64,000 nucleotides of DNA, taken from the NCBI GenBank assembly GCA_000507305.1, contig DF239644.1, forward strand, positions 133,492-197,491. The letters run 5' to 3'. Made by a program: the position numbers and the translations under genes. Positions 44,250 to 53,900 of this stretch are shown piece after piece; position 1 is the first letter of the stretch; each line of letters opens with the position of its first letter. A model generated the notes under the pieces. The model saw only the letters and a program-made list of their open reading frames with translations, had not been told where the DNA came from and made no database searches. The DNA is from Breviolum minutum Mf 1.05b.01. Lineage: Eukaryota > Sar > Dinophyceae > Suessiales > Symbiodiniaceae.

Positions 44250-45856
44250 GATCGACGATATCGCGTGGTCAGCTTATTTAGTGGCATAGCTGGCTTGGAA
44301 TTAGGCCTTCGCCAGTCTTGTGCTCAAGAACTATCATCATTTTTTTGGCCAACAAGACCTATCAATTCAGTCCCAACATCAAGATGTTAGAGTAATTCAG
44401 GAAAAATGCCAAAAACATCTTGTGTGGTCCCAGGTATTGCGAACCCTGTGCGTTTGTCAGATACTAAGCTTCTGAACATCAATTGTCTAACATCCATCAA
44501 CATTCTACTTCGAATTCCCAGGTAGAGAAAAGTGAATTCTGCTGCTCCGTCCTCCGGGCCCGAGTTCAAGAAGGTCACTATTCCAAGGACGTTTTCATGC
44601 ATAACGATGTCAAGACCTTCGATGTCTCGGTGGTGGAACGCAAGGGAAACCCCCCAGTTGATGGATACTTGGGGGGTTTCCCTTGTCAAGTGCCACAGGC
44701 ATGATTATGACAGTTACTGATTTCAATGTATATATTTCATTTCGCAAGTATATATATCTCATTAGTCAGTTGCTTCAACATGTTTTGCCAGGGATGCTCA
44801 AAAGCGGGACGAAAGTTGGGGATGCGAGACAATCGCACAAACCTTCTGCGTGAATTCTTTCGAATTTGGGACAGGTCTCGCGACCCGACACTCGTATGAA
44901 TTCAGACATATTCAGACCCATTGCAATTTTGGAAATTCTTCAGTTATGGTTGGAACCTTTCTCTGATAACACTTTGTCCAACATAAAAAGCACCATGTCA
45001 ACGAATTCCCATTCCCAAAAATGGCCATACAAACATCATACTGTCAGGAAATTTATGCTCCTTGAGAATGTCGGCCATGTCTTGTCAAAGGATCTGGCTG
45101 ACGTGCTTGACTACTTGATCAAGGACTAGTTCTTAAGCATGCGGTATAGCTTTCTGCAATACTAGTGGGGTGTCATGAGACCAAAGGATTAATTGTGTTG
45201 ATGGGAGAAATTCTGCACCACCTGGGATGTATAAAAGGTTGTAACTACTGGGATAGAAGCAAATAAACTCTTAGCTGGGGCAAGATTTCTCCCATCAACA
45301 ACAATTCTTAGATATTGGTTAAATTGTTGATATTCCTTGTTCAGGAAGTGAAAAAAAGGGAGTTGGACATCAAGTGGGTGACCATCACCGGGCACTGTGT
45401 TGGAGCTCCTGCTGGACCCTCAACTCTAAGACAACGTAACCAATCCGGTGTAATCTCATTTTCGGTGGCTAGATGAAGTTGAAACCAGGTGAATCGGGAG
45501 CGCACCTTTTTCCTGGTGACAAGGAAAGGGTTCAATTTCTTTGAGGTGCGACATCTTTTTATACATGTTTGCAACAATATTTCTGCATGAATCTTCTCCA
45601 GCATGACCCTGCTTGCCAGGGCAAGTTTATTCGTGGCATGGATTCTTTGAAGAGCTGGCCAGAACGGGACTGGCACGCGGAAACCAGGCCTCCGCTCCAC
45701 CGTTGGTTGAGCCACACCATCGATGACACGGTGAAGTCTAGGCTGGAGGCAATTGGAAACGTGGTAATGCCTGCCATGGCATTTATGGCCAATCAAATTG
45801 TGGATTCAAATCCTAAAATCTTAGAGAGTGCAGGAAACCTCACTCAAATTCAATGA
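44250..45856 (+). CDS. C5-cytosine DNA methyltransferase, catalytic domain, 8 exons
   Basis: The enzyme transfers a methyl group from AdoMet to carbon 5 of cytosine in DNA. Phase-consistent exons: 44250-44327, 44401-44433, 44522-44689, 44792-44874, 45048-45123, 45345-45410, 45489-45545 and 45620-45856. They total 798 bases including the stop, about 265 residues. Motifs in order: I VSLFSGIAGLELGLR; II-III VEKSEFCCSVLRARVQEG and NDVKTFD; IV DGYLGGFPCQ (catalytic Cys) with GMRDNRTNLLREFFRIWD; VI LLENVGHVL; VIII VGAPVNRERTFFLV; X RLEAIGNVVMPAMA. Motif VIII reads across a splice junction. The target-recognition part between VIII and X is short. No stop or frameshift occurs in this model. It lies upstream of a transposase-like gene on the same strand. 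Confidence 0.87.
44328..44400 (+). other. Proposed GA-AG intron in methyltransferase gene
   Basis: The exon ends ...TGTGCTCAA and the intron would start GAACTATC and end AATTCAG before GAAAAATGCC. Phase 0 on both sides joins LRQSCAQ to EKCQKHLVWSQ. A GT donor (GTGCTC, 44320) is an alternative, so this junction is the least certain of the seven. Confidence 0.45.
45124..45344 (+). other. Proposed GA-AG intron in methyltransferase gene
   Basis: The exon ends TTGATCAAG; GACTAG follows, with an in-frame TAG if unspliced. The next exon begins after TTGTTCAG with GAAGTGAAAAAAAGG. Joining at GA gives DVLDYLIK-EVKKRELDIKW in phase 0, the expected helix before motif VIII. The only GT alternative would delete six residues of that helix. 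Confidence 0.6.
45411..45488 (+). other. GC-AG intron inside motif VIII
   Basis: The exon ends GTTGGAGCTCCT; the intron runs GCTGGACCC...GAAACCAG; the next exon is GTGAATCGGGAGCGC. Splicing produces VGAP-VNRERTFFLV, an exact-looking motif VIII. No GT site could do this. Confidence 0.75.
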
Positions 45857-46760
45857 TGCAGAAATGGAAATTCGAGTAGCAACGCCATGTGTTGGATTTG
45901 CCAACATCGAACTATAGCTACCGAAAGTGTTCAGCAGGCTTCAAAAGATACAAAGATCGAACAAATGGCGCTGGAAATATGTTTCCATGTTTGAAATCAA
46001 CCACTTGGCCATTAGATGCAGCATGATTCTTTAAGAGTTGGGCTCAATCATTCCCATTTGATTTGCACTCTGAAGGGCAGGTGCTCCCGTCCTGTTTTGC
46101 CTTTAATTCAAGGTCGGGGGTTTGTGAAAATATGTGAAAATGTTTCGCCTGAACCGAATTCCAAGTGGCATTTGGCCCATGTTAACCAATAGTCGACTCT
46201 TGCAAATTGGGATGCAACCCACAGTGGCTATATTGTTTTCGCAATGCACTTCAAAAGGGAATCATACCAAGGACAGTTGATATCAGTGCAATCATCAATG
46301 CTACTTTGAAGATTTGGTTTACGATATGTTGTTTTCGTCGAGCAACTCAACCGGGAAAAACAATACCCAACGGTTGATATCAGCGCAGTGCCTACTTCAA
46401 AGAATCAGGAATGGGACTGTTGTTCTTGTGAGTCTTTTTTCGAAAAAAAAACAATACCCATGATGTTGATATCAGCATGGTTCTTTACAACAAAATTCGA
46501 ATGGATTTGCTCCAATCTTTCGGCCTTGGGGATGGGCCACTTGTCAGGGCCCAAGTGTTTTTCACGTGTCCTTTCAATCCCGCCTGGTAGCATTCCCAAG
46601 CACTGGCCTAGGCAAGTGGAGTGTAGCCAGTACCGGAGTCTATGGCCTTTTCTCAGGTTCACAACTTTAAGTGCGTTTGTAGTTATATAGTTGGTTGCCA
46701 AGCTGTGATTCTTATCTTTCCTAAATAGCTTCCCAATGAATCTGATCCTTCCCAGATCAT
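45857..46760. other. Intergenic or intronic, no gene
   Basis: No coding-like frame is supported. Three related short segments containing GTTGATATCAG lie at about 46273, 46372 and 46459, two of them preceded by AAAACAATACCCA. They are dispersed direct repeats about 90-100 bases apart. Confidence 0.5.
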
Positions 46761-46767
46761 GTTGCAG

Positions 46768-48860
46768 GTGGCTGATGTGAATGCTCTCAGCGATGATGAG
46801 CGCGATCCTCCCCAACAAATTGTTCCAAGAGCTGCGCATGAAAGGAGACCAGCTCAGAAGCGTGTCCTGGGACAGTTGTTGATCAATGCCCCTCCGGATC
46901 TACCAAAGTTGAAGAACATGATTTCCAACATGAGATGTGGTTGCAAATGTCGGTGTTACGAGCCCTTCAAACAGGTTAAGGAATTTGATGAGCTGGCAAA
47001 ATTCCGAAAGACACTATCCCAGCTAGACAAGCCTGATCAAGACAACCATGCAGCACCCTCAGAAATACACCCTTGTCCATTCCACAAACTTTAGGTCTAA
47101 CACTCATGGTTCATGGGGGCGCGGCTCTGATGTGAGGTCTTCCAACTATTGCGTGGGCATGATGAATCGATCCGAGGGTCACGGCACTTATCACTTCAGG
47201 GTCACAAGGTTTGCAACCGGGCCTGGATGAAACTTGTCGGGCTGGGAAAGCGCAGATTTGTCACCTTGCGGCAGGGAATCAAAGATAAACTGGAGCTGGC
47301 CCCAATGGATGGGAAGTATTTGCCTCGAGGCTATCGACCACAAAGTGAGAAAGCTCAAATAGTTCATTCGTTTCTGATGGATTTGTATTTGAAAGCTGGC
47401 GAATTTTTGCCAGACAGTGGCAATTCATCTAGCAACAAACGTCCACGGCAGGGTCAATACAAACTTGATGAGAAACAATTAGATCGTTCGAAGATCCGGC
47501 ATCTACCACCTGGTCGAATCGCGGACTATCACCTGTTGATCCAAGCGGAACACCCTGATGCAAAGATTTCCAAGAAACTTTTTTCTACAGTAGCTTGGGT
47601 GAATTCTATCAGTGAGATTAATTTTCTATTCAGTTGAATCTATATGTCCTCCAGCTTCTCCCCTGTTTCATCCCTTCCTCCCATTCGGGTTCCATCAATT
47701 CAATCAGGTATGGATGAAAGACTTCAGTGGCCTCTTGAGGATCCGCAGCGAGGGTCACCACTCTCGATGTGCCATCTGTGTTCGTCACCGCCTCATTATC
47801 CGTCGTGTTGGTCGAGGACCCGCTAGAAGACAACAAATCCTTCTGTTTAAACGTCATCTATGTAGGCAGTATCGAGATCGCCAAGTTTATTGGGGTCACC
47901 GTTGCAAGAGCAGGGATGATGCAGTGACTGGCGCCCCAGCAACATTTATTTCTTGTATCATCGACAGCATGGATCAACAGAAACATTCATGCCCTCGTTC
48001 AGAGGCTATGGCCAGCAAAGAGTTCAACTCTTGGAATCGTCCGAGGTTGCAAAGTACTACTTTGATAGTTCACGGTCATTGTGTCATTACTGGATTAAGT
48101 CCACCAAATACTCCTGGGGGTGGCTCGCGCACGATGGAGCTCATAGCTTATGCAATGACAAAACCATTAAAGTATGTCCAATGGTCCAATGTTTTCCTTT
48201 GTCTGGAAGCTGATAACTGCAGCAAGGAATTGAAGCATCAGACCAGTTTAAGAATGATGGCATCTATGATCGCACAATGTCAACTTCGCGGCTGTGAATA
48301 TAACTATTTACAGTCGGGACATAGTCACGAAGATGTTGATGCTTTTTTTCCATTGTATCGGCGCATATCGAACGACATCGCGAATTATGGGACATTGAAT
48401 CTTTCAAAACATGTTTTGAAGGCATGTTCAAAAATCGGAGTTTGAGACCCCATGAGCCTATTCGAGAAGCTGTGGTGTTTGATCAATATCATGACTGGAT
48501 TCTCAGCTTTGGTTGGGGATGAAAACATTTTTCCAATGGTTCATCAAAACCTGTTCCAATAAATTGGCGCCCCACTCGTCACTGGCTAGCCACTTAGGAA
48601 GGGGCATTTTGGCGCCTATCTTGATCATGTCCATCTGAAGGGGATTGGTGGACCGGGGGCTGCCCATACATTCCGATTAGAAAGGCTTCGTGATTCAGGA
48701 GGGTTCCAATGGTTCTGATATGTTCTGATTAATCCATATTATGACTTATGATGTAGTTTTTGCTCAATCTTGCAGGACTTACCATCGCCGACGTCAACAC
48801 CAAGTTCTGGCGTCGCCGCCGGGTTCCATTTTCTGATGGGGATGTCGTTTTGAGGTGGGG
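46768..48860 (+). pseudogene. DUF7869-type transposase-like gene, multi-exon
   Basis: Following CATGTTGCAG, exon 1 reads VADVNALSDDERDPPQQ, CGCKCRCYEPFK and KTLSQLDKPDQDN. Exon 2 (from about 47200) reads HKVCNRAWMKLVGLGKRRF and ADYHLLIQAEHPDAK. Exon 3 (47707-48430) reads VWMKDFSGLLRIRSEGHH, CAICVRHRLIIR, CIIDSMDQQKHSCPR, WNRPRLQSTTLIVHGH, LSPPNTPGGGSRTMELIA, FLCLEADNCSKELKHQ and YLQSGHSHEDVDAFF. After a frame change at about 48425 come RPHEPIREAVVFDQYHDW, then HVHLKGIGGPGAAHTFRL (48627). The conserved D...D-N...K and GH-x-HED-x-D-x-F residues match the DUF7869 family, thought to be transposon-derived. The frame change near 48425 suggests a damaged copy, or an unrecognised intron. Confidence 0.7.
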
Positions 48861-49214
48861 TGTTGGCATTGGTTGACATCAAAAAAATTCCAAGAATAAA
48901 ATCCAAAACTTTCCTGGTAGGACCAAACGATGGATGAGTGACGCCGAGTACAACCCCAGGGCATTCCTCTATCTCCCACGGGCTTGGGCAACCCGCTTGG
49001 CGACTGCTCCACCTCCTCCAGGCAGGCTTTGTGGGACATGGAGATGAAAACTTTCTCAACTCAACGCCATTCCAATTCTTCTTTCCAATTTTCTTTGGTC
49101 GAACTAATTTAATCTGCTGGCAGTCTTCACCCCGGAGCCCGTGGACACCCAAAGTGAAGAGAACCGGAGTTTGAGAAGATATGCTGGTCTTCTGCGTGGC
49201 TTCCTCAAATTTCT
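48861..49214 (+). other. Weak continuation of transposase-like gene
   Basis: A plus frame reads SDAEYNPRAFLYLPRAWAT and TPPPPGRL-like sequence near 48940-49030 and SLRRYAGLLRGFLKFLDR near 49170-49220. These may be late exons of the preceding gene or the start of the next block. Confidence is low. Confidence 0.3.
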
Positions 49215-49812
49215 TGATAGAAACTAAACTAAAAGTTGCTTGGCTCGCTTTGAACAATCAAAAGTTGCTCCTAGGTCAACCTCCTTTTGATATGGAGTCT
49301 GCTGCCCGATTCGTGGAAGATTTGTCTAACAACATTTTTGGTCGCTTCTTATTGCTGGATGTTTCCAGGCTGGTTTTCGGATTTGCTTTTGATCACTGCC
49401 CTCCTCGTGCCTCCAGCATCCTCCGGCTAGGTGTTTGCCCAACCCTGGGCCAGCTGTTGGCTTGGGTTTCCGTCATGAGCCCGAAGTGCAAGGACAAGAC
49501 TTGGAAGCTGTTTCTCGGATCAAAAGGATATGATCAAAGTTTGAAAGACTTGTGAAGATTTTGGGTCAACAGCAATGGTCACAAGTGAACAAGTTGAACT
49601 TTTTCCATTTGATTTGTCAGTCCCCTAAGGCTCCAAATGAAATGAGACTTGTGGTAGACCGGCCGCCGCGTAATGAAAGAAACAGATACAGGGTTGCTCG
49701 TAGGAATGCAGCGCTGTACCGGGCTGCTGCTTTATTGTGGCGTTCAGGGGTGAACATGGGAAGGGCCATTGCAATAGTAGATCAGGCCATGAAAGATGCT
49801 GGGGAGGTGTGA
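49215..49812 (+). CDS. Unrecognised plus-strand coding block ending at 49812
   Basis: One frame reads KVAWLALNNQKLLLGQPPF, SAARFVEDLSNNIFGRFL, a hydrophobic stretch and KDKTWKLFLGSKGYDQSL, stopping at 49553. A second, overlapping frame reads MRLVVDRPPRNERNRYRV, RRNAALYRAAALLWRSGVN and IAIVDQAMKDAGEV to a TGA at 49810. The Arg/Ala-rich helical end looks like a conserved C-terminus. No domain is recognised. It may be the 3' part of the transposase-like gene or an independent gene. Confidence 0.4.
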
Positions 49813-50390
49813 TTCTTCAAGAAAATGATTCCTGGTGTCATTTATTGGAATTTATGTTGGTTGCACGCAGTTGCTGTTACTGTTCCAATCTTTTTCTATT
49901 TCCCACACCACCAGTAGTTGTCTGTTCAGATTCGGATTAGCGGTATAGCCCTTCAGTGGCCCACCAAGTCAAAAAAGACTTTGAAGATTAAAAAGGATGG
50001 CTATACTGCGGCTATACTTGTAGACATCCCATGTGGATCATTGCTGCGTCAGGGATTGACTTCTGCTGTTTAAAAAAGGTTCGGGTGCATTCCGAGCAGT
50101 TTTGTGCAAAGAACCTCCTACAACATAAGGCTTTCGTGCATTAGGTTTTTGCACAAAACTACCCAGCTGACACATGGCAATGTTTGTGCTTAATGGCATC
50201 CTCTGGGGGCACAAAGTCCTTACTTGGTTGCGACATGGAAAATTTAATGTTTCTTTTCTCGCATTTTTATTGGTTCTAGATTTTGTTGGTATGTTTTGTG
50301 CTTGATCCCACCCACTGTAAGCACAAAGCCTGCATCTATTCCCAAGAAAGTTTTTGTGCGCACAGGCTCTGCACTTTTTGTGCAGTTTGA
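49813..50390. other. Non-coding spacer before the 32-bp array
   Basis: No coding-like frame. TTTTTGTGC and GCACAAAAC segments scattered at 50100-50360 look like diverged outliers of the following tandem array. Confidence 0.45.
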
Positions 50391-50392
50391 CA

Positions 50393-50815
50393 TCCGAATC
50401 CGGCACAAAACCACTAAGTGATAGTTCCCATCCGGCACAAAACTGTTAGTAGATAGCTCCCATCCGGCACGAAACTGTTAGGTGATAGCTCCCATCCGGC
50501 ACAAAACTATTAGGTGATAGCTCCCATCCGGCACAAAACCATTGGGTGATAGCTCCCATCCGGCACAAAACCATTGGGTGATAGCGTCCATCCGGCACAA
50601 AACCATTAAGTGATAGCTCCCATCCGGCACAAAACCATTGGGTGATAGCGTCCATCCGGCACAAAACCATTAGGTGATAGCTCCCATCCGGCACAAAACC
50701 ATTAAGTGATAGCTCCGATCCGGCACAAAACCATTAGGTGATAGCTCCCATCCGGCACAAAACCATTAAGTGATAGATCCCATCGGGCACAAAACTAATG
50801 GATGAAAGGTCCGAC
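50393..50815. repeat. 32-bp minisatellite, 13 copies in exact register
   Basis: CCGGCACAAAACCATTAGGT plus GATAGCTCCCAT forms a 32-base unit. Starts of CCGGCAC are at 50400, 50432, 50464, 50496, 50528, 50560, 50592, 50624, 50656, 50688, 50720, 50752 and 50784 (variant CGGGCAC). No indel occurs over more than 400 bases. Copies differ at a few positions (TTAAG, TTGGG or TTAGG; AGCTCC or AGCGTCC), forming repeating variants that suggest duplication of multi-unit blocks. 32 is not a multiple of 3, so long minus-strand frames through it are incidental. Confidence 0.95.
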
Positions 50816-50867
50816 CCAAAGCAAAACCTATCGGGCTTGTCCTAACAGCTGGGACCTTTCATCCATT
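50797..50867. repeat. Perfect 16-bp inverted repeat at the array end
   Basis: AATGGATGAAAGGTCC (50797-50812) and its exact complement GGACCTTTCATCCATT (50852-50867) are separated by 39 bases. The left arm begins directly where the last 32-bp unit decays. Confidence 0.9.
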
Positions 50868-50990
50868 CTTGATTTGTGCCATCTCATTTCAAAAGATGCG
50901 ATTTGCCCTGACCGGGAAACATGAAAGCAAAAAAGCGGTCCTGAAATTGCCAGGTGCAAAATTCTTGGAGCCCGAGCCTCATGGGGAAAA

Positions 50991-53900
50991 GGCCGAGCGG
51001 TGGGTCAGCGACCGCGGCTAAGACTTCAAAGAATGCTGCAGCAACCCTGCCCAGCATTCCAGCCAGCTCTGCAAAGTTACCGCAAATGAAGATGTTTGAG
51101 CACTGGCTGACCTTTGTCTTAAAAAAGTTAGATGTTGTCCATTGATTCGTGGGATGTTCTTCAAATAATCCATTCTTTTGACCGAGGGAGTCAGTCAACA
51201 ATGTCCATGGCACTGTGGATTCGTATTTGGCCAAGAAGCTGGAGTCCAAGGATGATGCACTTGATTCATCATGTTTCCACCTGCCGCGATAATGTTTGGA
51301 GTCATCAATAGATCGTTTTTCGGGCGCAGGAGTTCTGCATCGAGCTCTACAAGTTCATGGATGCTGAATTTCCCCCAGATCCTGCCCTGTCTTTAACTCA
51401 GGAATTTTTGGATTCTTTCATTCCAAGATCGGTTGGTGAAAAACACTTAGGACCTATGCAACTGAAAGTGCATTCGAGTCGATCGGGCCCCATCTCTTAC
51501 GGCCCTACATGCTCCCGCACCGGTCGGATTTCGGTCTTCGCGGCACCGCTGACTGTGACTTTTGACTTGATCATGAAACAATGAAACAACTACCATAGTA
51601 GAATTAAAGCAGTTGGTCAGTCGGTTTCAAACTACGGTCAACATGTTTTCACCACCGGGGGTCAACATGTTTTCACCACCGGGCCCTAGGAAATTCTTCG
51701 TCTTCTATGTCAGCTTATGTTGCTGAATGGTCTGCAGTCCAATCCAGATGTTCCGGGAACAGAGAAGTTCGTGGTTACATCTGTTGATGACAAGTGGTTG
51801 CTGTCAAAGAGAATGACCATGTCGGCTTCGGACTTGGGCCTGGACAGGACACTTCTTCCTCCTCAGGCCGTATTTGCAGTGAAATGTTGGAACAGATGCG
51901 TATGCACCAACATCATCATGTTGGCTTGCATGGAAAACAAAGAGCTGTTGGAGGCCAGGTTTCCTTTTCTTGTGAAAATATCTCAGTGAAAACTTTGATT
52001 TCATCTTACAAGAGTGATTTCATCTTACAAGAATGAAAATCTTCAGTGATGAAATCTTTGCTGTTCATGGGCAAAATCCGGCACTCCATATGTTGTGGAA
52101 GGCCCTACCCAAAGACATCCGATCGTCTTCAACTCAAACTCAAAAAATCAATATTTACAGAAACATAAATTTCGACAGCATGGAATCCCAGCCCTGCTCA
52201 GGTCCTTCAGCACCATTTGGTGTACAAAGATCGAAGCCAAGCTGGAAGCAATGGTGAACACAGCGAGAGGACTGGATTGCTTGGGGAAGCAATACTGTTG
52301 AAGTTGCCCTCTAAATCCTAGATTGTTTCACATCATTCCCCAAAAGGTATTTGCCATTTGTTGGCCAGGAGTGTCGCTTACAGCAAACATCCGCCGACGA
52401 CCAAATGCTTTTAACCTTCTCCACCAAATGGAGACGATGATCAGGGGTGGACTATCAGGGGATGCTACTCTGGAGAATCTTCAGGCCAGGAATGGGATTC
52501 ACTTTAAGATATCATGGAAATTCTTTCAAAGAAAATACTAAATCAAAGGGAATCCATCTTCAACCGTTACGGCCCATGGAGGCGCTGGAAAATGCAAGTG
52601 CGTTTGCCCAAGCTTACGCGGTTGGTCGTTTAGAATCCTCTGCGGCAATCAACTTGTTGAACCACATGTCTCCCAGCACCCGAGACCGATTGAAAGAACT
52701 TGTAAGGCCATATACCGGAGAAACATCACCAAGATTCGAGATTTAGAGTCATTGAGAGTGTCAATTCACTGTGATATCATCTCTATTGTTTTGCGATGTT
52801 CCCCTTGATTCCCCTTCCCTTCTATATGGCCTTTGCAGGCGACACACGCAACCGAAGCTCATCCTGCACGATGGCATCGCAGCAGGGATTTTCAATGATA
52901 AGTTCTCAGGAGGAAGTGGTCAATTTTCGCAGTGGGACAGGTACCTTGAGAACTCTCCAGCTCTTCTATCCCATTTACTGGACCGGCTCCAGAAGGATTT
53001 CGAAAGTGCAGCCCCGAAAATGCGCAAGCCCTGGGGGCAAAAAGATTTGGACACTTCTTTTTGCTTTCAGATTTATGTTTGGGCGAGTTTGGGTTTTCAT
53101 GCATTTCGCGGATTTTCGTGGCTGAAGCGTGTTTTCACCACAACTTAGGAACACTTGCAGCGGGTTTGCGGTGCCTTTATTGCAGCACTTTCGAAGTTTC
53201 AAGAACTTGTGCCGGCTAGCTTCTTCAATGAATGCTACGATGAAGTGTTGCAAACGTTTCCTGGTTGTCATTACACATTAGAAACTAGAAACCCATGTGG
53301 AAACTGTCATGATTCCTTGAGCTATATCCTAGCTGCGCCAATCATCCGAGGTTCAACCATCGCCATGCTGATGCTGATTTGATGAATATGATTTCAACAT
53401 CAACGCCTCCTGCCGACCTTGACAAAATTAGTATGTTTGCCTCCCACGTCGCAAAATACAAACAGAAGGCCAGGATGTTACTTAGTTTCCCGGGCAGTGC
53501 CCTTTTCATGTTCCAGAAAGCGCTGAACAGGCGGAAGAAGATAAGGCAAATCGCGCTGCAGAGCTTCTTGTCAATATTAAGTGGCAATCCCACTTGTCAA
53601 TTTAATCGAGAATCTCTTTGGGATTGCTGTTGGCCAACACTAGGCTATCTGCAGCCCTTCTCCAAACCACGTGGAGCCAAACCGAACTGAACATCCAAGC
53701 GGACTTGGATAAATTGCGGGACTGGGCAGGTCGATTTGGAACTTTTGCCGCTCAACAGGCCATTGTTTTTTGTTGATGTTGCAAGGGCTTGACATTTCAC
53801 AACCTACCAACTGTGGTATTGTAATTTTTCTTGCCGAGTGTTTTGATCTAGGGTGGCCTGGATCTACGCTACTTGAGTACCCTCTACGAGAAGGGCAAGC

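Noticed and set aside
50393..50815. CRISPR array (32-bp regular repeats)
   Set aside because: The units are contiguous, with no spacers between them, and the genome is eukaryotic. It is a minisatellite.
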